From: Candidatus Magasanikiibacteriota bacterium
GTDB lineage: Bacteria > Patescibacteria > ABY1 > Magasanikbacterales > 2-02-FULL-50-9b
DNA length: 64,000 bases
Direction: 5' to 3'
Assembly (NCBI GenBank): GCA_903893485.1
Contig: CAITMK010000011.1
Span: 33,167 to 97,166 of the forward strand
Position numbers and translations under genes: made by a program. Numbering within the stretch: position 1 is the stretch's first letter; each line of letters starts with the position of its first letter. Below are positions 14,928-22,098 of the stretch, piece by piece. The notes beneath the pieces are model-generated. The model searched no databases and was not told where the DNA came from. It saw only the letters and a program-made list of their open reading frames with translations.

Positions 14928-16616
14928 ATGGCAGAAGATGACAAAAGCGTTTCAAACCTAGTTGCTCGTCTCAAGAACACAATTGGTGTTGAAAAACAGG
15001 CCGAACAAGACCTTGAAAACATGCGTTATGTTGCTTATGTTCGTAAAAGCACTGACGATGGCGTCCACCAGCTTCGTTCAATTGGCGACCAAATCAAAGA
15101 ATGCAGAGATTTGGCGATAAGAATAGGTGTCGGAAGAGTACCTATTGTACCCGAAGAACAATCGGCTAAAATTTCCGATAAACGTCCTAAATTTCGGCAA
15201 ATGCTGAACGATATCGTCGATGGTAAATATGATGGGATTATTGCTTGGGCTCCTGACCGTCTAGCGCGCAATATGAAAGAAGGTGGTGAAATCATCGACC
15301 TGCTTGACCGTGGCGTAATCAAAGACATTAAGTTCGCTAACAATTATATGTTTAGCAACGACCCATCAGGTAAAATGTTGCTCGGCATTGCGTTTGTAAT
15401 GGCAAAACAGTATTCAGACCAACATGGGCAAAATGTGAAACGTGGCTTTGACCACCTAACAGAAGACGGAAAGTGTGGTGGTGCAGCAAAGCATGGATAC
15501 TACAAAGACCAGCATAAGTTTTTACAACCAGATGGTGAGAATTGGACGCTTATTAAGCGGGCGTTTGAAATGCGTTTAGATAAAAAAAGCCTTAAAGAAA
15601 TTTCAGAGTTTTTAGAGGAGGCTGGATACCCGCTGCAAACGAAACACAGTAAACGTACCTCAATAAATGTAAATGTAAAATTTGTATCCGACATGTTTCG
15701 TGACCCATTTTATGCTGGTGCAATGGTTCGAGGCGACAAAATTATTGAATTGTCAAAAAAATATAAATTCACGCCAATTATTACATCAGAACAGTTTGAT
15801 GAGATGACAACCTTAGATAAGATTAGTAAAACATTTCGCCTGACTGAGGCAATCAAAGAGAGAGGGTCAGTAAGGGCAGATTTGATGCGTAAGATGATTA
15901 TTTGCGCACACTGCAAGCGCTTCATGTCGGCGAGTATAAATGAAAAGCACACAACACTTAAAAGTGGTGAACGGCGCGAGATAAACTATCTTAGATATAG
16001 GTGCGATACCGGAGGTTGTAAAAGAAAAGGGAAAACGGTTAGAGCAAAGATTATCTGTGACGCGGCGTTTGAATTTCTTAAAACGCACCCAATGAACATA
16101 AATGAGGGTTATGAAGCCTATGCGCGTGAAATGGAACGACAAGCGGTACTTCAAGGCACGGACGTCGCAACGCGACTGCAATCACTTAAGCAGCGCCGCG
16201 TGGTTATCATCAATCGTAAGAGCATTGCAAGGCAGGATATGGAGGAATATGCGCCTGACCCTCTGATGCGCAAAGAGTTTGCAAGTGAATTTCGAAATCA
16301 GACACAACTGCTAAAAGACATTGATAAACTCATTGATGAGACTGAGCAAGAAAAAGAGGGTAAAAAATCAGCAAATAAGAGCCTCATGGAATTCATCGAA
16401 CTATTCAATAATTTGACTAAGGTTATACAAAATTATAAGCACATGGAGGACTTGGATTATGTGATGAAAAAAGTGTTCTCGAACTTTGAAACTGATGGTA
16501 AAAAAGTGACTAAGATAACACAAAACTCCCCTTTCAGGGAGCTGTGTGAGCCAGTTAAGGCTGTAAATTGTACTAATATAGTGCTAACGGGAATCGAACC
16601 CGTCTTCTTAGATTGA
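14928..16616 (+). CDS. Large serine recombinase / integrase
   Basis: This site-specific recombinase (562 aa) has a resolvase domain with YVRKSTDD, the catalytic Ser in LRSIGDQ, and IIAWAPDRLARN. A recombinase domain (GGAAKHGYYKD, DPFYAGAMVRG) follows, then a Cys4 zinc ribbon (CAHC..CDTGGC) and a C-terminal coiled coil (about 420-500). The last 12 codons run antisense through the 3' end of tRNA-Glu, typical of an integrase at its attachment site. Large serine recombinases usually integrate and, with a directionality factor, excise; no such factor is recognised. Confidence 0.93.
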   Translation: MAEDDKSVSNLVARLKNTIGVEKQAEQDLENMRYVAYVRKSTDDGVHQLRSIGDQIKECRDLAIRIGVGRVPIVPEEQSAKISDKRPKFRQMLNDIVDGKYDGIIAWAPDRLARNMKEGGEIIDLLDRGVIKDIKFANNYMFSNDPSGKMLLGIAFVMAKQYSDQHGQNVKRGFDHLTEDGKCGGAAKHGYYKDQHKFLQPDGENWTLIKRAFEMRLDKKSLKEISEFLEEAGYPLQTKHSKRTSINVNVKFVSDMFRDPFYAGAMVRGDKIIELSKKYKFTPIITSEQFDEMTTLDKISKTFRLTEAIKERGSVRADLMRKMIICAHCKRFMSASINEKHTTLKSGERREINYLRYRCDTGGCKRKGKTVRAKIICDAAFEFLKTHPMNINEGYEAYAREMERQAVLQGTDVATRLQSLKQRRVVIINRKSIARQDMEEYAPDPLMRKEFASEFRNQTQLLKDIDKLIDETEQEKEGKKSANKSLMEFIELFNNLTKVIQNYKHMEDLDYVMKKVFSNFETDGKKVTKITQNSPFRELCEPVKAVNCTNIVLTGIEPVFLD

Positions 16617-16650
16617 GAATCTAATGTCCTAACCGATAGACGATAGCACC
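16579..16650 (-). tRNA. trnE: tRNA-Glu (anticodon CTC)
   Basis: Read on the minus strand, the acceptor GGTGCTA pairs with TAGCACT (with one G-U at the end). The D-arm has GTC/GAC, the anticodon loop is TTCTCAA with CTC at 34-36, and the T-arm is ACGGG/TTCGATT/CCCGT. No CCA is encoded. The 3' end overlaps the last codons of the serine recombinase, so this is the likely integration target of the element. A copy of its last 18 nt lies at 9207-9224. Confidence 0.93.
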
Positions 16651-16663
16651 AAGTGAGGAGCAA

Positions 16664-16724
16664 CGTCCACGCTTGCGTGGACGGTTGTTCCGAACGCCGG
16701 TGCGCGCTTTCGCAAAGCGAAAGC
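16664..16724. repeat. Two tandem hairpins upstream of tRNA-Glu
   Basis: A 9-bp perfect hairpin (16664-16672 with 16675-16683) is followed by an 8-bp one (16706-16713 with 16717-16724). They lie between tRNA-Glu and the divergent CuA-domain gene. There is no strong T tract, so they may be a processing signal or bidirectional insulator rather than a terminator. Confidence 0.45.
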
Positions 16725-16831
16725 CTAGCAGCCAGCCGAATATCGCTGGCATCATTCTATCAATTCCCACCAAAAATTTCAAGATGTACCAAAAAAGCAT
16801 TATGTCCGTATTGCTTATGTAATTTTTATTT

Positions 16832-17308
16832 ATGAAAAAATCATCATCAGTTTTTCTTGCACTTAGTGCAGCATTGTTAGTCATGGGAGGTGCGGGTTGT
16901 GCATCTGCTACCGACGATCAGCCAGCGGTTGCGCCGGCTCCACAACAAATCGAAAAGCAAGCTCCAGCGCCAGCAGCTGTGGCACCAGTTGCAACATCCA
17001 CTGAGGCAGTTCCTGCGGCTGCAGTTGATAAAACAGTAAAGGAATTTTCAATCACCGGTAAAAATTGGGAATGGGATCCAAATACGATTACCGTGAAAAA
17101 AGGTGACAAAGTTCATCTCAAACTTACTGGCATGGATGAAACACATGGGTTTGCAATTCGCGAATATGGAATTAATGTAAATATGCCAGAAGGCACCACA
17201 CAGACCGTTGATTTTGTGGCAGACAAAGCGGGTACATTTGAATTCCGTTGTTCAGTGCCATGCGGCTCTGGTCATCGTGAAATGGTTGGTAAACTTATTG
17301 TTCAGTAA
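16832..17308 (+). CDS. Cupredoxin lipoprotein with a complete CuA site
   Basis: The 158-aa protein starts with a signal peptide ending in a lipobox-like VMGGAGC (Cys23) and a Pro/Ala linker (about 30-65). The cupredoxin domain (70-158) ends in C-SVP-C-GSG-H-RE-M with Cys140, Cys144, His148 and Met151, preceded by His105 in THGFAI. That is the full ligand set of CuA centres in cytochrome c oxidase subunit II and nitrous oxide reductase. It lacks the two membrane helices of subunit II. It may carry or buffer copper or electrons outside the membrane; no oxidase is seen in the window. Confidence 0.87.
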   Translation: MKKSSSVFLALSAALLVMGGAGCASATDDQPAVAPAPQQIEKQAPAPAAVAPVATSTEAVPAAAVDKTVKEFSITGKNWEWDPNTITVKKGDKVHLKLTGMDETHGFAIREYGINVNMPEGTTQTVDFVADKAGTFEFRCSVPCGSGHREMVGKLIVQ

Positions 17309-17318
17309 ATAGCAACAT

Positions 17319-17348
17319 AAAACCGTCGGGCTTAGGTTCGACGGTTTT
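17319..17348 (+). terminator. Terminator after CuA lipoprotein
   Basis: A perfect 10-bp stem (17319-17328 with 17339-17348) ends in TTTTAT. It separates the gene from the next promoter, whose -35 begins 5 nt later. Confidence 0.8.
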
Positions 17349-17352
17349 ATAA

Positions 17353-17381
17353 TTGACAAAAACCAAAAAATGCGCTACTGT
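17353..17381 (+). promoter_or_regulatory. Promoter of orphan gene 17399
   Basis: TTGACA (17353-17358), a 17-nt spacer and TACTGT (17376-17381). The first 18 nt are identical to the promoter at 55712. Transcription would start near 17388, directly at the Shine-Dalgarno. Confidence 0.75.
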
Positions 17382-17398
17382 TTTTGTGGAGGTGAATC

Positions 17399-18211
17399 AT
17401 GAATTTTGAACCAAAGCGCAATGAACCGCAATTTAATTTGGGGCGCGTCGACGAAATCTTGCTGTCTGATGGTGCGCAATTTGAGACAATGGGGTTTGAT
17501 GCCCAAGCGCCAGTACTGGGTCTGCTGTCCAGACGCGAGCAGCGTAATACGCAGGCACTCATCAGCCGGCTGGAAGGAAATCCGCATTTCCAAGCGCCAC
17601 GTGAGGATGACTTGGCCGCGCCGTACGGTAGTTACCTGGGCCGTCACGTGATCGGCTTTGGTACGCGGATCCAAGGTGGTGTGTACATGGGGCGCAAGCC
17701 GCGCGAAGCGATTGTCGTGGATGCGACGTCAAAGGTGGTTCGTCGCCTACATTACAAGCTGCGCTTGCAACTGCTCATCTTCACGGCGCAGCATCTCTGG
17801 ACGCGTCGAGGGAGTATTGATCGGGGGCAGATTCAGCGCGAGCAACTCAAGTTCATCATGCGTTTTGTGCAACGGACGCTCGTGTTCGATAACCACGCAG
17901 TGACCGCGCTCATTGAATTTTACGGCGCAAAGCACGACGTAAAATTGTCCCTGAACGCCTTCATTGAAGCGCGCGTTGGGGTGTGCCGCCACCAAGTGTG
18001 CTTGTATGGTGTGCTGGTTGAGTTGTTGCAGGAAGACGGTTTGCTTGGCGGCAAAGTGTCGGTGCAGCGGGCTCGATTCGCACGGTTCAGCCACGCGTGG
18101 GTCCGGTTCACGAGCCAATGGGGGCAAGTGTACATCATCGATCCGGCGCAAGACCGTTTTGCCAACCTCAGTGAAATGGGGGAAATGGAGCGAGAATTTT
18201 ACAGTATTTAG
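17399..18211 (+). CDS. Transglutaminase-like cysteine peptidase, orphan class
   Basis: This 270-aa protein carries a transglutaminase-like triad. Cys196 is in ARVGVCRHQV, His232 in FSHAWVRF, and Asp248 in VYIIDPAQ; spacing and neighbours resemble EDR1/LapG-type papain-like peptidases. No signal peptide is seen, so it is probably cytoplasmic. It could be a protease or an amide-modifying enzyme. The start follows a perfect Shine-Dalgarno (GGAGGTGA, 17388-17395), rare in this window. The gene is monocistronic, GC-rich, and flanked by its own promoter (17353-17381) and nested terminator (18231-18277). Confidence 0.75.
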   Translation: MNFEPKRNEPQFNLGRVDEILLSDGAQFETMGFDAQAPVLGLLSRREQRNTQALISRLEGNPHFQAPREDDLAAPYGSYLGRHVIGFGTRIQGGVYMGRKPREAIVVDATSKVVRRLHYKLRLQLLIFTAQHLWTRRGSIDRGQIQREQLKFIMRFVQRTLVFDNHAVTALIEFYGAKHDVKLSLNAFIEARVGVCRHQVCLYGVLVELLQEDGLLGGKVSVQRARFARFSHAWVRFTSQWGQVYIIDPAQDRFANLSEMGEMEREFYSI

Positions 18212-18230
18212 GCCAGGAAAAGCGGCAAAC

Positions 18231-18277
18231 AGCGCGGAATTCTCCAGGAGGGGAGGTTCCGCGCTCATTTTTTATTT
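18231..18277 (+). terminator. Terminator after orphan gene 17399
   Basis: A 9-bp outer stem (18231-18239 with 18257-18265) holds an inner TCTCC/GGGGA pairing and is followed by a T tract. Confidence 0.8.
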
Positions 18278-18358
18278 AGCCTCAGCCTTAAAACTTGATT
18301 TAATTCGGCTTCTGTGATACACTTTTGCAATCTGAAAAACCGCTAAACGCCTCAAAAT

Positions 18359-20161
18359 ATGGATATTCGAAACATCGCGATCATCGCGCACGTTGACCAC
18401 GGCAAAACCACGCTCGTGGATGCTTTGCTAAAACTTACTCATACCAAAATTGGTAACGAACGTCCAATGGAACGCGTGATGGACAACAACGATTTGGAAC
18501 GTGAACGCGGTATTACTATTTTCTCTAAAAATGCATCCATTCATTACGGAGACACCAAAATTAATATTATCGACACCCCAGGCCACGCTGACTTTGGTGG
18601 TGAAGTTGAACGTGTTTTGAAAATGGCTGATGGCGCACTTTTGCTCGTTGATGCAAAAGAAGGTCCAATGCCACAGACTAAATTCGTTTTGAAAAAAGCA
18701 ATTAACTTGGGGCTCCGCGTTATTGTGGTTATCAACAAAATCGATAAGAAAGATGCACGTTGCGAATATGTGCTCAACACAACCTTTGATTTGTTTGGCG
18801 CACTTGGTGCAAGCGATCGCCAGCTCGACTTCCCAGTTATTTACGCTGCAGCAATTGCGGGCAAGGCTGGCTACGAAGACAACTTGGAAGCAATGACCGA
18901 TATCACTCCAATTCTTGATACCGTAATTAAGGAAGTTCCACCACCAACCGGTGATGCAGAAGCGCCACTCCAAATGCTTGTGGTTTCACTTCGCATGGAC
19001 AACTATAAGGGTAAGCTCGCGATTGGCCGTATCTTTAATGGCCGTGTGAAAAAAGGCGACACCATTATGCACATCAATCGCGATGGTAAAATGACCAAGC
19101 AAAAAGTTACCGCGCTCATGGCGTTCGAAGGTTTGGAAACAACTGAAATCGAGCACGCACAGGCTGGTGACATTATTTTGCTCGCTGGTATCCCAGATGT
19201 TTCAATTGGTGACACCGTTGCAGATGCAACAAACCCAATTGCACTCGACATGCTCGACATCGAACAGCCAACCGTGAAAATGACATTCCGCGTGAATGAC
19301 TCACCATTTAACGGCAAACAGGCTGGTACCAAAAATACTTCACGCCTTCTTCGTGAACGTTTGGACAAGGAACTTGAAACAGACGTTGCACTTCGCGTCG
19401 AGCAGGGCGACAGTGCTGACAACTTTATTGTGTCAGGCCGTGGTGAATTGCACCTTGCAATTTTGATCGAAAAAATGCGTCGTGAAGGTTTTGAATTGCA
19501 GGTTACCCGTCCACAGGTGGTTACGCACATGGAAAATGGTGTTGAAATGGAACCAGCTGAAGATGTATACGTTGAAGTTCCAGAAACATATGCAGGTACC
19601 GTTATCGAAAAGCTTGGTAAACGCCGTGGTGAAATGAAAAACTACGCTGTGCAGGAAGGCCACGCGCAGGTGCATTTCCTTATCCCAACTCGTGGGCTTA
19701 TTGGCTACCGTAATGAATTCATGACCGACACCAAGGGTACCGGTATCTTGAACTCACTTTTTAATGGATTCATTCCATGGGTACAGAACTTGTCAACAAG
19801 CAATCACAGTTCACTTATTGCGTACGAATCTGGTGTTACCACCGGTTACGCGCTTGAATCAGCGGGTGAACGCGGTCAATTGTTTGTGGGTCCAGCAACA
19901 GAAGTTTATGCTGGTCAAGTTGTTGGTCAGAATGCTAAAGACGAAGATCTTGAAGTTAATGTGTGTAAGGAAAAACGTTTGTCTAACATGCGTTCATCTG
20001 GCGCGGACATGGCAGTTAAATTGGAACCACATCGCACACTCACCCTTGAAGAAGCTATTGAATATATTAGCGACGATGAATGGGTAGAAATTGTTCCAAG
20101 CGAAATTCGTATTCGTAAGCAGTGGTTAAGTCCGAATGATCGTAAGAAAAACGGAAGATAA
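18359..20161 (+). CDS. typA: Ribosome-associated GTPase TypA/BipA
   Basis: A translational GTPase of 600 aa. G-domain motifs are present in order: AHVDHGKTTL (G1), RERGITI (G2), DTPGHADF (G3), NKID (G4), and SAL/AAI region G5. The EF-G-like domains and the TypA C-terminal domain follow (PTRGLIGYRNEFMTDTKG, GVTTGYALESAGERGQ). TypA assists 50S subunit assembly and translation under stress. The start is ATG 18359 with no Shine-Dalgarno. It is monocistronic, bounded by terminators, with a 27-bp inverted repeat after the stop. Confidence 0.97.
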   Translation: MDIRNIAIIAHVDHGKTTLVDALLKLTHTKIGNERPMERVMDNNDLERERGITIFSKNASIHYGDTKINIIDTPGHADFGGEVERVLKMADGALLLVDAKEGPMPQTKFVLKKAINLGLRVIVVINKIDKKDARCEYVLNTTFDLFGALGASDRQLDFPVIYAAAIAGKAGYEDNLEAMTDITPILDTVIKEVPPPTGDAEAPLQMLVVSLRMDNYKGKLAIGRIFNGRVKKGDTIMHINRDGKMTKQKVTALMAFEGLETTEIEHAQAGDIILLAGIPDVSIGDTVADATNPIALDMLDIEQPTVKMTFRVNDSPFNGKQAGTKNTSRLLRERLDKELETDVALRVEQGDSADNFIVSGRGELHLAILIEKMRREGFELQVTRPQVVTHMENGVEMEPAEDVYVEVPETYAGTVIEKLGKRRGEMKNYAVQEGHAQVHFLIPTRGLIGYRNEFMTDTKGTGILNSLFNGFIPWVQNLSTSNHSSLIAYESGVTTGYALESAGERGQLFVGPATEVYAGQVVGQNAKDEDLEVNVCKEKRLSNMRSSGADMAVKLEPHRTLTLEEAIEYISDDEWVEIVPSEIRIRKQWLSPNDRKKNGR

Positions 20162-20262
20162 TTTCTTGTTTTCTTTCTTAAGAGTTTGCTCACAACTCCC
20201 GCCTTTGGCGGGAGTTCGCTTTTATTGGTTTAGATCTCTTAAGAAAGAAAACAAGAAATTAT
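20158..20262 (+). terminator. Terminator nested in a 27-bp perfect inverted repeat
   Basis: Arms 20158-20184 and 20236-20262 are perfect complements over 27 bp. The left arm includes the typA stop codon. Between them is a 10-bp hairpin (20194-20203 with 20207-20216) followed by a T-rich stretch, the actual terminator. Confidence 0.8.
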
Positions 20263-20283
20263 TTCGTATTTACGACATTCTTA

Positions 20284-20312
20284 TTGACCTGACTGACCTT
20301 ACGTGGTAACCT
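20284..20312 (+). promoter_or_regulatory. Promoter of orphan gene 20346
   Basis: TTGACC (20284-20289), a 17-nt spacer and TAACCT (20307-20312). Same layout as the other orphan promoters. The leader is about 27 nt and contains AGGAGGG. Confidence 0.6.
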
Positions 20313-20345
20313 TGGCACGGATTTACGATTGCCTCAGGAGGGCAA

Positions 20346-20861
20346 ATGAGCACACTTGAAAGCGTCATGGAATTGCTGAGCAGGCATACCTTCAGTGTTG
20401 AGCACAACCCGAATTGTCCATCACCATACCTCGTTCGTCTGGTGGGCTTTCAGCGGGGTGGGCTGGACAAATTTGAGCCCAACGCAACTAATGACTACAT
20501 GGGCTACGGCAAGACTCTCGTCGAGGCGGCGGATGCAGCATTTAGCGCAAAGACGGCATTCGATACATTCGTCGCAAATTCACGCTGCCCGGTTTGTACG
20601 GAAAAGCCAAAGCGACTTTGGTTTGAGGGTCGGGTGCGCAAGGTCTGCAAAAAATGTCAGGCCGCACAGCCTGACCTCACGGTCGCGCATCACAATTTCT
20701 CGTGCAAGAGCTGCGGTAACTGGTACTTGTATCACGATAGCACGCTGTATTGGTACGGGTTATATCACGATGGCGTGGTGTCCAAGGGCGCTGATCGGCG
20801 TCCGCCAGGCATGAAATCAGTTGCCGAACTGACCTCGCCGCTGAGGCATTTTCTTCCATGA
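20346..20861 (+). CDS. Zinc-ribbon orphan protein
   Basis: A 171-aa protein. Residues 81-104 hold two CxxC pairs (CPVC and CKKC) that would form a zinc ribbon, and another CxxC (CKSC) lies at 120-123 before an aromatic-rich stretch (NWYLYHDSTLYWYGLYHDG). The N-terminal half is helical with no known motif. It has a strong Shine-Dalgarno (AGGAGGG) before ATG 20346. Zinc ribbons of this type can bind nucleic acid or protein; the target is unknown. It belongs to the orphan class by promoter, RBS, composition and nested terminator. Confidence 0.78.
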   Translation: MSTLESVMELLSRHTFSVEHNPNCPSPYLVRLVGFQRGGLDKFEPNATNDYMGYGKTLVEAADAAFSAKTAFDTFVANSRCPVCTEKPKRLWFEGRVRKVCKKCQAAQPDLTVAHHNFSCKSCGNWYLYHDSTLYWYGLYHDGVVSKGADRRPPGMKSVAELTSPLRHFLP

Positions 20862-20868
20862 GCGCAAC

Positions 20869-20919
20869 ACACCCAATTCTTTATCGCACAACAAGCGATC
20901 AGAAGCGGGTGTTTTTTTA
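20869..20919 (+). terminator. Nested terminator of orphan gene 20346
   Basis: Outer stem ACACCC/GGGTGT (20869-20874 with 20907-20912) encloses ATCGC/GCGAT (20883-20887 with 20895-20899) and is followed by seven or more T. It converges with the terminator of the next, minus-strand gene. Confidence 0.75.
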
Positions 20920-20978
20920 AATAAAAAAATCCACCAGGAATCGCTTGGCACTGGAAAGTGCGTCGCGATTCAAGGTGG
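20920..20978 (-). terminator. Nested terminator of orphan gene 20997
   Basis: On the minus strand, three stacked stems (20974-20978 with 20931-20935; 20965-20970 with 20939-20944; 20957-20961 with 20948-20952) are followed by a T run. It is back-to-back with the terminator of the convergent gene. Confidence 0.75.
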
Positions 20979-20996
20979 GGAAAACAGGCAATCGAG

Positions 20997-21380
20997 TTAC
21001 GCGGGCTGTTGCGTGCCGCGGCGGCGTTTGAGCTCTTCGTTGGCCGTGTGGAAATCCGCGCGTACATACTCCATGTACGTGTGCGCTGGCGCTCCCGTAA
21101 CGGTCGGGGTGAAGTCTTGACCCGTAATGAGACGCAGCATGTGGACCGTTGCAAAAAACGCACCGCCCTCTTCATCGGCCGGGCAGTAGAAGCCCAAATG
21201 ATGAGTGCTATTGCGGCTAAAGTCCACAACAGTCTCGTTGAAGCTAAGGCCATCGGGTGCGAGCTCGAAGATGTGCAGTCCGATCATCGTGCCGGACATG
21301 AGACCGACGGCGTTGACACGCGCCAGCGATTCCAGCGTTGCGGGGATGATCTTTTTCTTTTCTGGGGTGTGAATGGTCAC
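20997..21380 (-). CDS. Orphan protein of unknown function
   Basis: A 127-aa soluble protein. It has two Cys-poor alpha/beta halves, with a GLMSGTMIGLHIFELAPDG strand pair and a basic C-terminus (EELKRRRGTQQPA). GTG 21380 is chosen as start because a GAGG Shine-Dalgarno lies 7 nt upstream; frames further upstream cross the promoter. No family is recognised. It belongs to the orphan class: TTGACT promoter, 35-nt leader, own nested terminator. It faces the zinc-ribbon orphan gene. Confidence 0.7.
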   Translation of the reverse strand: MTIHTPEKKKIIPATLESLARVNAVGLMSGTMIGLHIFELAPDGLSFNETVVDFSRNSTHHLGFYCPADEEGGAFFATVHMLRLITGQDFTPTVTGAPAHTYMEYVRADFHTANEELKRRRGTQQPA

Positions 21381-21421
21381 GGGGAGCCTCTTTTGGTAGC
21401 GGTTTTTTGCTACATATGAGC

Positions 21422-21450
21422 AAACTATCACGAACTGCGTAAAAAGTCAA
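21422..21450 (-). promoter_or_regulatory. Promoter of orphan gene 20997
   Basis: Read on the minus strand: TTGACT (21450-21445), a 17-nt spacer and TAGTTT (21427-21422). Confidence 0.55.
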
Positions 21451-21499
21451 GATTGTAAAGCAAATTCAAACTGATATTTTTTTGTGATTTGAGAAACAA

Positions 21500-21617
21500 A
21501 AAAAGTTTGCAGACTCATTGGTTTTTTCTTCCTGAGAGACTGAACCCGCTGACAGCGAACGCGCGCCAAGAGCGCGCATCGTGAGCCTGTCTCTCGGGGA
21601 GGAAAAACTAATGAGTC
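21500..21617 (-). terminator. Very large nested terminator after tsaE
   Basis: The outer stem pairs 21512-21519 with 21610-21617 and continues through GTTTTT/AAAAAC and CTTCC/GGAGG. Inside are GAGAGAC/GTCTCTC and a GCGCGC/GCGCGC hairpin. On the minus strand a T run follows at about 21503. The whole structure is 106 nt and contains the tsaE stop codon. Confidence 0.75.
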
Positions 21618-22042
21618 ACTTCGACAAATCTTTTTTCATTTTCTTCTCCAAATCGCAAAAACAAAATATCTTTTCCTTCCAAAATTTCCGCAACATTTTC
21701 TGGCCACTCAAGCAGCGTTACCGCAGCTGGATCATCTAAAAAATCTTCCGCGCCAGCAGCGCGAAGTTCTGCGGCGTTATCGACTCGATATGCATCGATG
21801 TGGACAAGTCGGTGAACGCCATTTATTACGGCAGGGAGTTCATATACAGCCATCACGGTAAAAGTAGGCGATGTCATTTCGCCCACAACACCCAAAGCCG
21901 CGCCAAAAAATTTTGAAAACGTTGTTTTGCCCGCGCCAACAGGGCCGGACAGGGCAATCAGCAGGCCGCCGGTAACCCCCGTTGCCAATTTTTTTGCAAG
22001 CGCTTCGGTATCTTGTAAATTGTGTAATTCAATTCGTTCCAT
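21608..22042 (-). CDS. tsaE: tRNA t6A37 biosynthesis ATPase TsaE
   Basis: TsaE is the ATPase of the TsaB-TsaD-TsaE complex, which puts threonylcarbamoyl on A37 of ANN-decoding tRNAs. The 144-aa protein has Walker A GPVGAGKTT, SPTFTVMAVYEL, the HIDAYRVDNAAEL region, LLEWPENVAEIL, and a LRFGEENEKRFV C-terminus. ATG 22042 (MERIELHN) is preferred to the ATG four codons upstream. TsaB and TsaD are not in the window. The gene is divergent from the membrane-protein operon at 22099. Confidence 0.93.
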   Translation of the reverse strand: MERIELHNLQDTEALAKKLATGVTGGLLIALSGPVGAGKTTFSKFFGAALGVVGEMTSPTFTVMAVYELPAVINGVHRLVHIDAYRVDNAAELRAAGAEDFLDDPAAVTLLEWPENVAEILEGKDILFLRFGEENEKRFVEVTH

Positions 22043-22080
22043 AGCTGTGCACATTCTACCAGAGAGCGCGCCATTTGTGC

Positions 22081-22086
22081 TATACT
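22081..22086 (+). promoter_or_regulatory. -10 box of the 22099 operon
   Basis: TATACT lies 12 nt before the ATG at 22099, so the leader is only a few bases long. No Shine-Dalgarno is present. Confidence 0.5.
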
Positions 22087-22098
22087 ACCAATGCTTGT

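Larger units (their letters stand above)
9207..16616. mobile_element. Integrated element with large serine recombinase next to tRNA-Glu
   Basis: This segment interrupts the housekeeping gene order. It ends with a large serine recombinase whose last codons lie inside tRNA-Glu, and it carries phage-like and unknown genes (AlbA_2, HTH, membrane proteins, HNH). An 18-nt copy of the tRNA 3' end at 9207-9224 is inverted with respect to the tRNA, which does not fit a simple direct-repeat attL/attR pair, so the exact left boundary is uncertain. No capsid, portal or terminase large subunit, replication or conjugation genes are seen, so it is a small integrative or satellite-like element. Confidence 0.7.

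Noticed and set aside
20158..20262. The 27-bp inverted repeat as an insertion sequence
   Set aside because: No transposase or target-site duplication lies within or beside it; only a terminator is inside.
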